NCBI GenBank assembly: GCA_025655555.1
Contig: JAHXIQ010000003.1
Span: 1 to 64,000 of the forward strand
Direction of reading: 5' to 3'
Source: Candidatus Thiodiazotropha sp. (ex Myrtea sp. 'scaly one' KF741663)
GTDB lineage: Bacteria; Pseudomonadota; Gammaproteobacteria; Chromatiales; Chromatiaceae
DNA length: 64,000 nt
Shown here: in pieces, positions 7,557 through 16,917 of the stretch
Numbering within the stretch: position 1 is the stretch's first letter
Layout of the letters: every line of letters begins with the position of its first letter
Program-made: the position numbers and the translations under genes
The notes under the pieces: generated by a model
What the model saw: the letters and a program-made list of their open reading frames with translations, nothing else
Databases searched by the model: none
Told to the model about the DNA's origin: nothing

Positions 7557-8371
7557 AATCCGGCCAGGTCGTCGGTCAAACGTTGCAGGTATTCATCGGC
7601 ATTGACTGGTATGTCTTCCGTACGGCGGTTAAGCAGATTCTGCACACGCGGGTTGTCGCTCTCTTTCACTTCCTGAGTGGTGCCTGTGATCAGGATCTTT
7701 CCCTTGTCCAAGACAGTGATACGGTCGGCGATACGGAATGCACTTTCCAATTCATGGGTCACCACAACAATCGTCACCCCCATGGCATCCCGCAGGCGCA
7801 GTATCAGTTCATCCAGATCGGCAGAGACCACCGGGTCGAGTCCGGCGCTCGGTTCATCGAAAAAGAGCAGCTTCGGGTCCATCACAATGGCTCGTGCCAG
7901 TGCCGCCCGTTTGATCATACCGCCGGAGAGTTGTGACGGCATCAGTTTTTCGAATCCCGCCAGATTGACCACTTCGAGTTTCATGCGCGCCATGATACGA
8001 ATGGTATTGTCATCCAGCCGGGTATGTTCGCGTAGGGGGAAAGCTACGTTCTCTTCGACGTTGAGGGAGTTAAACAATGCGCCCCCCTGGAAGGAGACAC
8101 CGATGCGTTGTCGCATCTGATGCAGTGCCCGGGAGGAGAGCTTATTCACCTCCTGTCCGAACAGCCGGATATTGCCGGCAGCGGGCCGGTTGAGCGATAG
8201 CAGATGGCGCAACAATGTCGACTTGCCGGAGCCACTGCCGCCCATCACCACCATGATCTCCCCACTCTCGACAGTCAGATTGATACCATCAAGGATCTTG
8301 CGCTCACCGTAGTAGGTGACCAGCTCACGAATCTCGATGACCGGCTCTGACTGTTGATTGATGGCAGGCAC
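7553..8371 (-). CDS. ABC transporter ATPase, MlaF-like
   Basis: 272 aa. Walker A GGSGSGKST (44-52), ABC signature LSGGM (148-152) and Walker B LLFFDEPSAGLDP (168-180) are all intact, followed by the switch His in VVTHELE. It powers the MlaE-like permease encoded 15 bp upstream. Ordinary length for the family. Confidence 0.93.
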   Translation of the reverse strand: MPAINQQSEPVIEIRELVTYYGERKILDGINLTVESGEIMVVMGGSGSGKSTLLRHLLSLNRPAAGNIRLFGQEVNKLSSRALHQMRQRIGVSFQGGALFNSLNVEENVAFPLREHTRLDDNTIRIMARMKLEVVNLAGFEKLMPSQLSGGMIKRAALARAIVMDPKLLFFDEPSAGLDPVVSADLDELILRLRDAMGVTIVVVTHELESAFRIADRITVLDKGKILITGTTQEVKESDNPRVQNLLNRRTEDIPVNADEYLQRLTDDLAGL

Positions 8372-8386
8372 TCGCTTTCCCTGGCC

Positions 8387-9184
8387 TTATCGATTGAGAA
8401 AATAGGTAAAGATCATGTCCGCCACCACGATGGCTGCGATGGAGAGGACAACCGATCGGGTGGTGGCTCTTCCCAGACCCTCGGAACCACCAGTGACTGA
8501 GAAGCCATTACTGCAGGCGATCAGGGCGATGAGAACGCCGAAAACCAGACTTTTGACCAGTCCCTGCATCAGATCATAAACCGCCAGGGTATCGAAGCAG
8601 CGATCGATGAAAGTCGACAAGCTGAGTTTCAGGACAATGCCGGTATAGAGGCCGCCACCGATCAGCGCGGCGCTGTCGGCCAGCAGAGTCAGAACCGGCA
8701 TCATCAGCAACATGGCAAGCAGAATGGGTGCTACCAGGTGGCGTACCGGCTCTATACCCATCACCCGCAGCGCATCGATCTCCTGGGACATCTGCATGGA
8801 ACCGATGCGTGCGGCAATGGCGGAACCGGAACGGCCAGCCACCACGATGGCTGCAATCAGGACACCGAATTCCCGGGTGACCGAATAGGCGATGCCGGGT
8901 ACGACCTGGGACTCAGCGTCAAATTCCTGCAGGGTGGCGATACCCTGAATTGCCATCATGACACCATTGGAAAAAGAGAGCAGCACGACCACCGGGACGG
9001 CAAGTACGCCGATCTTCATCATCTCATCGGCCACCGCAGACAGACGTACCGGTTGGCTGACGAAGGGGCCGGCAATAAGCCAGTAGAGGCTTTCGGCGAA
9101 GAGGGTGAACTGGTAACCCATCTCTTCGATAGCGGCGAGGGAGATACGTCCTGTGTGTGCGATAAAGTGTGCCGGACGGGTCAT
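8387..9184 (-). CDS. MlaE-family lipid ABC permease
   Basis: 265 aa, integral membrane, with the family signatures FVSQPVRLSAVADEMMKIGV, then VVAGRSGSAIAARIGSMQMS and EIDALRVMGIEPVR. The start at 9184 gives a 4-bp ATGA overlap with the STAS gene; the frame stays open upstream but that part is a shadow of STAS. It likely forms the dimeric permease of the MCE transporter. Confidence 0.93.
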   Translation of the reverse strand: MTRPAHFIAHTGRISLAAIEEMGYQFTLFAESLYWLIAGPFVSQPVRLSAVADEMMKIGVLAVPVVVLLSFSNGVMMAIQGIATLQEFDAESQVVPGIAYSVTREFGVLIAAIVVAGRSGSAIAARIGSMQMSQEIDALRVMGIEPVRHLVAPILLAMLLMMPVLTLLADSAALIGGGLYTGIVLKLSLSTFIDRCFDTLAVYDLMQGLVKSLVFGVLIALIACSNGFSVTGGSEGLGRATTRSVVLSIAAIVVADMIFTYFLNR

Positions 9185-9522
9185 GTCTTGGGGTCCGCTT
9201 GCGCCAGCCGGGCATCCAGTGAGGCGAAGATGGGGAAGACCTGATCCAGGCGGGCCAGTTGGAGTACGCTCATTGCCGCATCGCTGACGCCAATAAGCGC
9301 AAAATCCAGCGACATGCGTCGCGAGACCTGAAACCCCTCCACCAGACTGGCTACACCAGAGCTGTCGATGTAGGTGACGGCAGTGAGATCGACCAGGACA
9401 TGTTGACGCTCCTGCAAGCAATCAAGAATGGCTTGGCGAGCGGTTGGTGAACGGCTGAGATCCACATCCCCCTCAAGGTGGACAATGGCAAATCCAGCGG
9501 CCTCTTCGATTTTGTAACCCAT
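9181..9522 (-). CDS. STAS-domain protein (MlaB-like or anti-anti-sigma type)
   Basis: 113 aa, a single STAS domain. The DSSG motif (53-56, Ser54/55) is the position phosphorylated in SpoIIAA/RsbV-type antagonists. In canonical Mla operons MlaB is a STAS protein bound to the ATPase. Here the gene sits at the head of the transporter operon but is followed upstream by a RsbW-like kinase and a SpoIIE-type phosphatase, so it could be switched by phosphorylation. Coupled to the permease gene by ATGA. Confidence 0.88.
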   Translation of the reverse strand: MGYKIEEAAGFAIVHLEGDVDLSRSPTARQAILDCLQERQHVLVDLTAVTYIDSSGVASLVEGFQVSRRMSLDFALIGVSDAAMSVLQLARLDQVFPIFASLDARLAQADPKT

Positions 9523-9595
9523 CGTTTTAAAAGTCTCGATTGCTCTTCTTGGCTTTTCCTTGACTGGCGCTGCGGTCGATATGGGTTATCTTATG

Positions 9596-10018
9596 TCAAT
9601 CAGAATCAAGATGTTTGATCATCTCGAGTCTGTTGCCCTGTTTGCCCGCAGGATAAAAATGCACTTCATCCATGATCTCTTTAATAAAGTGTACTCCCAG
9701 CCCACCTGGGCGGATATCCGTTAAATCCCTCGGTGTGATACAAGCCGGGTCAACACAGGGGGCATCGTCTTCCAGGAGGAATCGTAGCTGGTTTGGTGTG
9801 TCCTCCAGGCTTAACCTGATCTCTCCTTTGGCATTACCACAGTAGGCATGTTGAATGATGTTCATGCAGGCCTCGTTGACTGCGAGTACCAACTGTTCCT
9901 GGATTGATTGGGGGATGCCGATCTCTGTCAGTGCCATACGCAGTTTCTCACGCATGGCTTGTAATTGGGTAGGCTCAGCAGACAGGTTGAGTAGCAGGGC
10001 ATTGTGGCGGTTGTTCAA
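9596..10018 (-). CDS. RsbW/SpoIIAB-like ATP-binding anti-sigma or kinase protein
   Basis: 140 aa, HATPase_c fold. The N box NEACMNIIQHAY (48-59) and the G box GGLGVHFIKEIMD (105-117) are present. In partner-switching systems such proteins phosphorylate a STAS partner. The gene overlaps the SpoIIE phosphatase gene by 4 bp and lies 73 bp upstream of the STAS gene, giving the full kinase, phosphatase and antagonist set in one run. Confidence 0.88.
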   Translation of the reverse strand: MNNRHNALLLNLSAEPTQLQAMREKLRMALTEIGIPQSIQEQLVLAVNEACMNIIQHAYCGNAKGEIRLSLEDTPNQLRFLLEDDAPCVDPACITPRDLTDIRPGGLGVHFIKEIMDEVHFYPAGKQGNRLEMIKHLDSD

Positions 10019-11709
10019 GATGTCCCCTCGATGAGTAATAGGGTCATGTCATCTTCCATCTCTTCACAATGCTGTCGAAGATTTGCGATGATGTACTGAA
10101 GTCTTTCAACGGGTGGCTTGGTTGCATATTTTCCGAATATGTTAATGAGTCTCTCTTTGCCTTGACGCTCCTGGGCTGTAATTTTTGCCTCCAGCAGACC
10201 GTCGGTATAGAGATAGAGACTGTCATGCTTGAGATTGAATTTCTCATTTTGGAACTGAGTCTCCGGCATAATGCCAAGTGGGGGAGATAAGGCGGGATAC
10301 TCTGCAACCGGCTGAGAATGACGCATACGGATTACCGGAAGATGGCCCGCATTACTTAAAACAACATCGGATGTCTCCGGATCGATCACACCTGCCACAA
10401 TGGTGATGAACATACCGTGTATGGAGGTCTCAATGATCTCCCGGTTAATCATGGTCAGCAGTTTGGCCGGATCGTGCAGGCTTTTTCCCAGACAATGAAA
10501 GAGACTGCTGGTCTTCGCCATCAACAGGGCTGCATGCATGCCTTTGCCGGAGACATCAGCAATACAAAAAGCGACCTTACCGTTGTGCAGTCTGAGGAAG
10601 TCATAGAAATCCCCGGAAACCGCTTTGGCTGAGAGATTGAGGCCGAATACGCTGAGTTGGTCCGTACTGTCTGTCGGTAACAGACTGCGTTGCACCTCTC
10701 TTGCGAGATCCAATTCCTGCTTCAATTCGGCAGCTACGCGATCCCGTTCCTTGAGCACATTTTCCAGTTCCCAATTCATCTCCTGGATATTCTGGTTCTC
10801 TTCCAGCAGGCGCATATTTGCCTGTTGTATGACGGCGTCATAACTGACCTGATCACCAACATCGAAGCCAAAGGCTTGCGCCGCCTCAGACAGTAGCTCA
10901 TTGGTTTGACTGAGGAGCTGATCTGTCTCCACGCGGGGTATACCAAAATGCTTGTCCAGCAAAGCCTGGCAATTGCTCAGTGTGTGACGTTTATCCGCAC
11001 TGGTGAAGACGGCTGCCATCCAGTCGGCACATTGGGCAAGATGGCAATATTGGGTCTTTGAATCATCAATGTCGTGGGTGGGATGCCGGTGATGAAATCC
11101 CATAGCAAGGGACAGCTCTTGAGGCAGATTCCAGCTCTCAGCGAGTTGTTGACCGACCTGGTCATGGGTTGAATCGAAGAGCTGCCGCTCCATCGCGTAA
11201 CGATCATCAGGCGCCAATTCCGCCAACCCCGGCCATTCTGCAATTCGATTGGGATTCAGATAGAAGAGTACCAGCAGTCCAAAATCCTGTAACAGGCCGA
11301 TTGTAAAGCCGGTGTCGTCATCGAGACCTGAGTGTGTGGCCAGTGCACGGGCGCAGACGGCACGACGTAGGGCATTGGTCCAAAAGGTCTCAACAGAAAG
11401 CGCAGGCAGTTGCCCGGGTTTGAGTGCGTCTCGCATGGCGACACACAGCACGATATGGCGCAGAGTTCGTTGGCCGATGACGGCGATCGCACGGGATACC
11501 GTTGTGATCTTGCCACTGAAACCAAAGTAGGCGGAGTTTGCGATACGCAGAATCTCAATGGTCAGTACCGGGTCCCGCTCAAGCAGACGACCGAGTTGAT
11601 GGGCGTCTGTGCTCTCTTTATTGCACGCACGAATGATGCGGAATGCACCCTCCGGCGGAATTGGGAGATCAGCGGGATTAATGCTTTCAACGGTAGTGTG
11701 ATTTGCCAT
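10015..11709 (-). CDS. HDOD domain plus SpoIIE/PP2C-type phosphatase
   Basis: 564 aa. Residues about 10-210 form an HDOD domain (ILRIANSAYFGFSGKITTVSRAI, GLLQDFGLLVL). A coiled linker around 295-345 (MRLLEENQNIQEMNWELENV) leads into a SpoIIE-type PPM phosphatase: SAKAVSGDFYDFLRL, IADVSGKGMHAALLMAK, LSNAGHLPV, LYTDGLLEA, EDDMTLLLIE. The metal-binding Asp residues are visible. It would dephosphorylate the STAS protein encoded downstream, with HDOD sensing or binding an unknown partner. First gene of the operon. Confidence 0.93.
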   Translation of the reverse strand: MANHTTVESINPADLPIPPEGAFRIIRACNKESTDAHQLGRLLERDPVLTIEILRIANSAYFGFSGKITTVSRAIAVIGQRTLRHIVLCVAMRDALKPGQLPALSVETFWTNALRRAVCARALATHSGLDDDTGFTIGLLQDFGLLVLFYLNPNRIAEWPGLAELAPDDRYAMERQLFDSTHDQVGQQLAESWNLPQELSLAMGFHHRHPTHDIDDSKTQYCHLAQCADWMAAVFTSADKRHTLSNCQALLDKHFGIPRVETDQLLSQTNELLSEAAQAFGFDVGDQVSYDAVIQQANMRLLEENQNIQEMNWELENVLKERDRVAAELKQELDLAREVQRSLLPTDSTDQLSVFGLNLSAKAVSGDFYDFLRLHNGKVAFCIADVSGKGMHAALLMAKTSSLFHCLGKSLHDPAKLLTMINREIIETSIHGMFITIVAGVIDPETSDVVLSNAGHLPVIRMRHSQPVAEYPALSPPLGIMPETQFQNEKFNLKHDSLYLYTDGLLEAKITAQERQGKERLINIFGKYATKPPVERLQYIIANLRQHCEEMEDDMTLLLIEGTS

Positions 11710-11897
11710 CTATATTCTTATCGTCTTCTTGCGCTTACAACGAGACAGGCGTTGCCAATACGGGCTACTCTCGGAATAAGAAGATCAGATAAGTATAGAC
11801 AAATGCGGCGAATTGACCTGATTGAATCAGTTGGCATGTTGTGTGGTTGCATGCTCCAACCTTTAGCAGCATCCTGAGGGTGGTGTTTTATTTCAGT

Positions 11898-12974
11898 TTA
11901 GAAATGGCCTGCAAGTTGAAGAAGAAGCGCCTGGGTATATTGGTTGTCATACGCTTTCGAGGAGGTGATCTCGATACCGAGTGTTGTGTGCTCATACATC
12001 TCGAAGGAGATTGCAGCAAGCAGGATCTCCTTGGGTAATTCTATCTGCTCGGCATCACCCGTAGCTTGAAATCCGATAGCCACATTGGCATCTATGCCGG
12101 ATAGGGAAAAGCCGTATCCAGCCTCTATATTGTAGGCATAGGGCTTATCACCGGCATCGAACATATCGCTGGTACTCACATATTCGCCGATAAGTTTGAA
12201 GGGACCTGAATACAGCGATGCACTGAGTGTGATGCCGCCTACCTGGTTTTGATTCTCACCCTTGTAATCAATCAGGCCATCACTGTTTCTGATGTCATTG
12301 ATGTAACCAAGGCTTATGTCAAAATGCCGATTGCCACGATCCAGTATGAGATCCAAATGCATACCGATGTTGTCAATTTTTGAAGTATCTTCATTGCGGG
12401 TGTCGCCGTCAAAAATATAGACAGATCCGAATAACATACCCGTAGTAAAACCAATCTCCAGTGCTGTTTCTCGGGTCTCGGCCAATTCGAGCGTCAGTGG
12501 ATCAGATATCATCTGAGTCTCGAAAACACCAAAGGGAAGATAAAACTGACCTGCGTTAATAAACCAGGATGCTTCAGGAGACAGAGTCAGGGTAGCAACA
12601 TCCACATCCAGTGACGCTTCGCTGTCCTCTTCATAGAGCAGGACGATCTCACCTGAGACGGCCGACGATACCTGCGCTTTGATGCCCAGTTCCGCTGTGG
12701 TTAATGTCAGGTTGCTGTATGAATTGCCGCTACGAGGATCAACGAATTCAGCCTCTATCTCAACAAGACCGCTGATTTCAATCCGTTCGACTTCGTTGCT
12801 GATTGGGGGGGAGGCGCTCGTGCTTGGGTTCTGGTCTTGTAAATGGTTTACCAGAGACAGAGTACGTTGCTTACTCGGTTCTTGCTTATCAATAACGGAG
12901 TGCGTGGCCGAGATTGCTTCCTGACAGAGCAATGCAACTGTTAGCAGGGTAATAGATAAAACGCGTTTTTGCAT
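11898..12974 (-). CDS. LbtU-like siderophore porin
   Basis: 358 aa. Signal peptide (LSITLLTVALLCQEAIS), a linker, then a beta-barrel ending in LLQLAGHF with terminal Phe, the outer-membrane insertion signature. The order (GLVEIEAEF near the barrel start, then FINAGQFYLPFGVFETQMISDPLTLELAETRETA) matches the LbtU family of siderophore receptors known from Legionella. It is preceded by hemP and a Fur box, so an iron-repressed operon is likely. Confidence 0.82.
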   Translation of the reverse strand: MQKRVLSITLLTVALLCQEAISATHSVIDKQEPSKQRTLSLVNHLQDQNPSTSASPPISNEVERIEISGLVEIEAEFVDPRSGNSYSNLTLTTAELGIKAQVSSAVSGEIVLLYEEDSEASLDVDVATLTLSPEASWFINAGQFYLPFGVFETQMISDPLTLELAETRETALEIGFTTGMLFGSVYIFDGDTRNEDTSKIDNIGMHLDLILDRGNRHFDISLGYINDIRNSDGLIDYKGENQNQVGGITLSASLYSGPFKLIGEYVSTSDMFDAGDKPYAYNIEAGYGFSLSGIDANVAIGFQATGDAEQIELPKEILLAAISFEMYEHTTLGIEITSSKAYDNQYTQALLLQLAGHF

Positions 12975-13061
12975 GCAGCCGGACCTTCTGTATTGCCAAA
13001 TGTTGAATCATCATTCGAGGCTGGCTGGCAGAGGGCTGGCTTACCGGAACTAATTTCTTGT

Positions 13062-13244
13062 CTATTTCGTCAATATCAACTTTCCCTGGCGCGTGATCCG
13101 CAGGTGATAGACCTCTCCTTTATGGTCAATTCCAATTTGTCCGTCTCCTTGCATCAGTTCGCGACTTTCGATGATCCTGTACTGACGGCTGGAAGCGACA
13201 CTCGGCATCTTATGAGAGGGCTGTGTATTGATCTTTTTGGACAT
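13062..13244 (-). CDS. hemP: Hemin uptake protein HemP
   Basis: 60 aa from the start at 13244; the frame is open further upstream but that stretch contains the Fur box. The C-terminal core (SRELMQGDGQIGIDHKGEVY, then LRITRQGKLILTK) is the HemP signature. HemP proteins are small, Fur-repressed and linked to haem or siderophore uptake. The gene lies 87 bp upstream of the LbtU-like porin on the same strand. Confidence 0.88.
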   Translation of the reverse strand: MSKKINTQPSHKMPSVASSRQYRIIESRELMQGDGQIGIDHKGEVYHLRITRQGKLILTK

Positions 13245-13267
13245 GACGAAATAGGGTGTAACTAAAT

Positions 13268-13300
13268 ATCGATAACGATAATAATGCGAATGATTATCAA
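13268..13300 (-). promoter_or_regulatory. Fur box
   Basis: On the minus strand the sequence contains GATAATCATTCGCATTATTA followed by TCGTTATC, close to the GATAATGATAATCATTATC consensus. It lies 25 bp before the hemP start. Iron repression of hemP and the porin is inferred. Confidence 0.8.
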
Positions 13301-13463
13301 TTGCAATATATTTCACTATATTTTTTAAGTTAGTTTCTCGAGATAACACACGCTGAGTCACGGAGAAAAGGTTGGCAGATGAGTGGAGAAGGGAAGGAGG
13401 CTGAGGAAATGGCCCCTATCATCACGCGTCGAGAGCTTTCTCACCGGGCATTGTGTAGAGAAA

Positions 13464-14528
13464 TCAGCCCTTTTTGATATGTATGAAAAAGGTGCCGATG
13501 GCTTGACTCAACTTCTCGGAACGGGCCGGATCTCTCAGACTACTTAGCAGGCTCTGTCGGGTGGCAGTCAAATAAAGCAGATCACTGAGAATCTGATTAA
13601 AAAAATCCTGGCCTTCGAGATTTTCTGCCAGGCGTTCCAGAAAGAGCGTGCGCAGATCGTCATGAATAAGATCTTCCCAAAGGCGGCCGGCAACAGCAGC
13701 CAGTATATCGCTCCGTTGGGCAATGGTGTGTTCTAGCACATGTCTGACCAACTGGTGACGAGGTTCCGTCGGCTCACTGTGCGAAATACCCCGTAGGGTG
13801 GAGGTGATGACCTGAGGATCGGGAGTCGGTTCGCTCAGGCAATCCAAGGCTCGATCGAGCAGTGCTTTAGCAAGAAAATCCGGAATGGTTTCATTCTCGA
13901 GACAGTGGCACAGTGCCTCGAGTGCAGTTGGGGGTAGATGAGGGATTGCGGATGCAATGCGTTGTATATTCCCCGCTTCATGATAGCGGGCTGCTATGTC
14001 CGCGATTCCCTGATAGCCGATGAATGACCATTGATCCCAACCCAGATCTCCATCGAAGTAGCGCTTGGCGTGGGCATAGTAGCGAGAGGGCGACTGGCCT
14101 AATTCCACTGTTATGCGGGCATGAAATGCAGCCAGTCTCTCCTGTTTTGGCTGGAAGGCATACGGGTTTTGCTCCAGTGCTGATTCAATCTCTTTTCTCT
14201 GCTCGGCAGGCTGTAAAGCATTACCCAGTCGCTCGAGTAACTGGAACATGAAATCATCGCGAGCCGCCTGCATGAGTTTGCCTTGTTCATCCAGAGGGAA
14301 GCGAATGAACCAGATCAACGGATCCGTTTGTACTGGGTCGTTTTCTGGTTGAAGCAGGAGGGCAATCCAGGCCTGCTGTTGCAGGGGCTGTGGATAGGCG
14401 ATCTCCGTGAGTTCAAAGCTCAGGAACTGGTCCCGGGGCAGGCTGATGAGACGTCTACCCATATCATAGAAGCGTGGATTGAGGCTGCCGGCCTCAAGAA
14501 ATTCGATCAAGGTGGTGATTTGCTGCAT
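13464..14528 (-). CDS. DUF3549 family protein
   Basis: 354 aa, soluble, mostly helical. The start MQQITTLIEFLEAGSLNPRF and blocks WIALLLQPENDP, FMFQLLERLG, QNPYAFQP and GWDQWSFIGYQGIADIAAR match the DUF3549 family of gammaproteobacteria, whose function is unknown. It lies just downstream of the ycgN gene on the same strand, 36 bp apart, possibly co-transcribed. Confidence 0.8.
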   Translation of the reverse strand: MQQITTLIEFLEAGSLNPRFYDMGRRLISLPRDQFLSFELTEIAYPQPLQQQAWIALLLQPENDPVQTDPLIWFIRFPLDEQGKLMQAARDDFMFQLLERLGNALQPAEQRKEIESALEQNPYAFQPKQERLAAFHARITVELGQSPSRYYAHAKRYFDGDLGWDQWSFIGYQGIADIAARYHEAGNIQRIASAIPHLPPTALEALCHCLENETIPDFLAKALLDRALDCLSEPTPDPQVITSTLRGISHSEPTEPRHQLVRHVLEHTIAQRSDILAAVAGRLWEDLIHDDLRTLFLERLAENLEGQDFFNQILSDLLYLTATRQSLLSSLRDPARSEKLSQAIGTFFIHIKKG

Positions 14529-14564
14529 GAGATTTTAGTGTTAGCAGGTCTTAGTTTTTTTGGT

Positions 14565-15005
14565 CTAGACCCAGTCGATCAGGTGGAACTCCCAATCGTC
14601 TGCTTCTGCCTCGGGTACGGTGCGGCCACGAATCGAATGGCCAGACGCTTCAACACTTTGTGGGTCACCAGAGACCAGGGGATGCCACTGGGGAAGCGCA
14701 CTGTTTTCCGCAAGCAGCCGGTATGCGCAAGTTTTGGGAAGCCAGTATGGATCCTCCAGATGTTCCATGGTGAGTGTGACACAGGTCGGAACGCGAACCG
14801 ATCGCTCTGAATAGTCAGTGCATTGGCAGGTTTCCGGATCGAGCAGGTCACAGGCGATGTTGGTGAAGTATATTTCCCGGGTCTCCTCGTCCTCAAGCTT
14901 CTGCAGGCAGCACTTGGCGCAGCCATCGCAAAGCGATTCCCATTGGGACCTCGACATGCGGCTGAGTGGTGTTTTTTTCCAAAAATGTGCTTTGACGTCA
15001 GGCAT
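14565..15005 (-). CDS. YcgN family cysteine-cluster protein (UPF0260)
   Basis: 146 aa. The cysteine cluster LCDGCAKCCLQKLEDE, CDLLDPETCQCTDY and PTCVTLT defines UPF0260/YcgN, suggesting Fe-S or zinc binding. Length is normal for the family (about 145-150). Role unknown. Confidence 0.92.
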   Translation of the reverse strand: MPDVKAHFWKKTPLSRMSRSQWESLCDGCAKCCLQKLEDEETREIYFTNIACDLLDPETCQCTDYSERSVRVPTCVTLTMEHLEDPYWLPKTCAYRLLAENSALPQWHPLVSGDPQSVEASGHSIRGRTVPEAEADDWEFHLIDWV

Positions 15006-15450
15006 TACCGGGGAGGGTTTTTAGATCGTGGGGGGATTTGAACATCTATAGTAGTCTATGCGCAATGATCGGTTTTTTAAGGACAGGTGTTGGACTAGAG
15101 TGGCGTTTTTATAGATCGAACAAAAAATGCTCTGTCAATCATTTTATGCACACGCCAGGTTGCTGATATTAAGCAATGAGGCTTTAAAGGGAACTTCTCA
15201 TTTACAACCTAAGAATATTCTATTAACTTATTGAATTATTTACATAAATAGTCATTGTATAGAATTTGCACAATCTAAGAGAACTACAGTGGTATCGCGG
15301 GTTCTGGCTATATTTTTTCAGGTTATGAACAAAGTTATCCACAGGAACTGTGGACAGTCAAGGTGCCTATTTCAGGGTTGCTGAAGCATCGGAGTGGTTA
15401 GGGTTTGTGTTGTGGGAAAATACTTACAATGATCTCGGGGTGATCGGCTA
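15006..15450. other. Intergenic region with a DnaA-box-like motif and inverted repeat
   Basis: No gene. TTATCCACA at 15335-15343 is a perfect DnaA-box match, and it overlaps an inverted repeat TCCACAG (15338-15344) / CTGTGGA (15348-15354). The rest is AT-rich (15190-15260) with no further structure I can support. A single box does not make an origin. Confidence 0.4.
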
Positions 15451-15930
15451 ATGCGTAGAGAAAGAGAGTATTTTCAGGCGGTCATCAATCTTCCTTTTGG
15501 TTCTGTCGGGATCACCATGCATGAGGATAAATTGGCAGGTGTCGAGTACCTTGATGCATTTCGTGAGTCTTTTGTTAGGGAAACGCCAGGTGTAAACCAT
15601 GTTCTCGAATCGATTAAAGACTATCTGGCAGATGCCAAGAGGCCGTTCAATTTGGGCCTCCATTTGGGTGGAACACCGTTTCAGCATAAGGTTTGGCAAG
15701 CACTCCAAGCGATTCCAGCCGGTGAGACCCTAACCTATGGCACTTTAGCTGAGCATATCGGCAGTGGTGCAAGAGCGGTGGGCAATGCCTGCAGGGCCAA
15801 TCCCTGTCCCTTGGTCGTGCCCTGTCACCGTGTCGTCGCTGTGAATGGTCTGGGCGGTTTTGCCGGTGAGCGTCACGGCAAGAAGCTTGAGATCAAGCGC
15901 TGGCTGCTTCGTCATGAGGCGGGATTGTGA
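15451..15930 (+). CDS. ogt: Methylated-DNA-protein-cysteine S-methyltransferase
   Basis: 159 aa. The active-site motif NPCPLVVPCHRVV contains the acceptor Cys, and FQHKVWQALQAIPAGETLTYG is the winged-helix DNA-binding part. It repairs O6-alkylguanine in DNA by a suicide transfer. Overlaps xerD by 4 bp. Confidence 0.95.
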   Translation: MRREREYFQAVINLPFGSVGITMHEDKLAGVEYLDAFRESFVRETPGVNHVLESIKDYLADAKRPFNLGLHLGGTPFQHKVWQALQAIPAGETLTYGTLAEHIGSGARAVGNACRANPCPLVVPCHRVVAVNGLGGFAGERHGKKLEIKRWLLRHEAGL

Positions 15931-16838
15931 CAACCCTCGAGATCGGGGAGGATCGGCAACTCATTGAAAAGTTCTCGGATGCGCTCTGGCTGGAACGGGG
16001 GCTGAGCCGTAACACGCTCTCTGCTTACCAGTCTGACCTGCGAAAACTGGTCGACTGGCTACGCGCCAATCGGGGTTATGGGTTGCTGTTGGCTCAGCGG
16101 GCCGATCTGTTGAGCTACCTGGCCGAGCTGACTCAACAGGGACGAAAGCCCCGTTCCTCAGCGAGATTGCTCTCCTGCCTTCGTCAGTTTTACCAGTATG
16201 GTTTGCGAGAGGGGTGGGTCACAACCGATCCTTCAACACGCATCGATGCACCAAAGATTGGCCGGCCACTGCCAAAGTCATTGACCGAGTCGGAGGTTGA
16301 GGCTCTGCTGGATGCGCCGGAACTGGAGGAGGCAGAGGGTTTTCGCGACCGTACGATGCTGGAGGTGCTCTATGCTACAGGCCTTCGGGTTTCCGAGCTG
16401 GTCGGCCTCCGTCCGGAGCAGGTCAGTCTTACCCAGGGAGTGATTCGGGTAGTGGGCAAGGGCGGCAAGGAAAGACTGGTGCCGATGGGGGATGAGGCAC
16501 AGGGATGGCTCGAGCGCTTCAACAGGGAGGCTCGGCCTGATCTGCTGGGTGCCAGAGTGTGTGCCCATCTCTTTCCCACCCGCCGGGGGCAGGGCATGAC
16601 CCGCCAAGCCTTCTGGTATCGCATCAAGAAACATGCGCAGACGGCGGCCATTAGCAAAACGATTTCACCACATACCCTGCGCCATGCCTTTGCCACTCAC
16701 CTGCTCAATCATGGAGCAGATCTGCGTGTCGTACAACTATTGCTGGGTCACAGTGATCTGTCCACCACCCAGATCTACACCCATGTCGCGAGGGAGCGTC
16801 TGCAGCAGCTCCATTCCACACACCATCCGAGGGGTTGA
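15927..16838 (+). CDS. xerD: Tyrosine recombinase XerD
   Basis: 303 aa, normal length. GTG start in a 4-bp overlap with ogt. N-terminal SAM-like domain (LWLERGLSRNTLSAYQSDLR). Catalytic residues are visible: Arg in ATGLRVSELVGLR, Lys in VVGKGGKER, HTLRHAFATH, GHSDLSTTQIYTH with the nucleophilic Tyr. With XerC it resolves chromosome dimers at dif. It pairs by position with dsbC-like downstream, an order common in gammaproteobacteria. Confidence 0.95.
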   Translation: MTTLEIGEDRQLIEKFSDALWLERGLSRNTLSAYQSDLRKLVDWLRANRGYGLLLAQRADLLSYLAELTQQGRKPRSSARLLSCLRQFYQYGLREGWVTTDPSTRIDAPKIGRPLPKSLTESEVEALLDAPELEEAEGFRDRTMLEVLYATGLRVSELVGLRPEQVSLTQGVIRVVGKGGKERLVPMGDEAQGWLERFNREARPDLLGARVCAHLFPTRRGQGMTRQAFWYRIKKHAQTAAISKTISPHTLRHAFATHLLNHGADLRVVQLLLGHSDLSTTQIYTHVARERLQQLHSTHHPRG

Positions 16839-16917
16839 AGGGCAAAATCTCGATATGAGAACTGTGGTCGGTTTGTGGTAGAGTCCACAACCAATTTATC
16901 GGTTGTGGAGGGGACTC

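Noticed and set aside
15335-15354. Replication origin
   Set aside because: Only one DnaA box and no dnaA/dnaN or AT-rich iteron context; insufficient.
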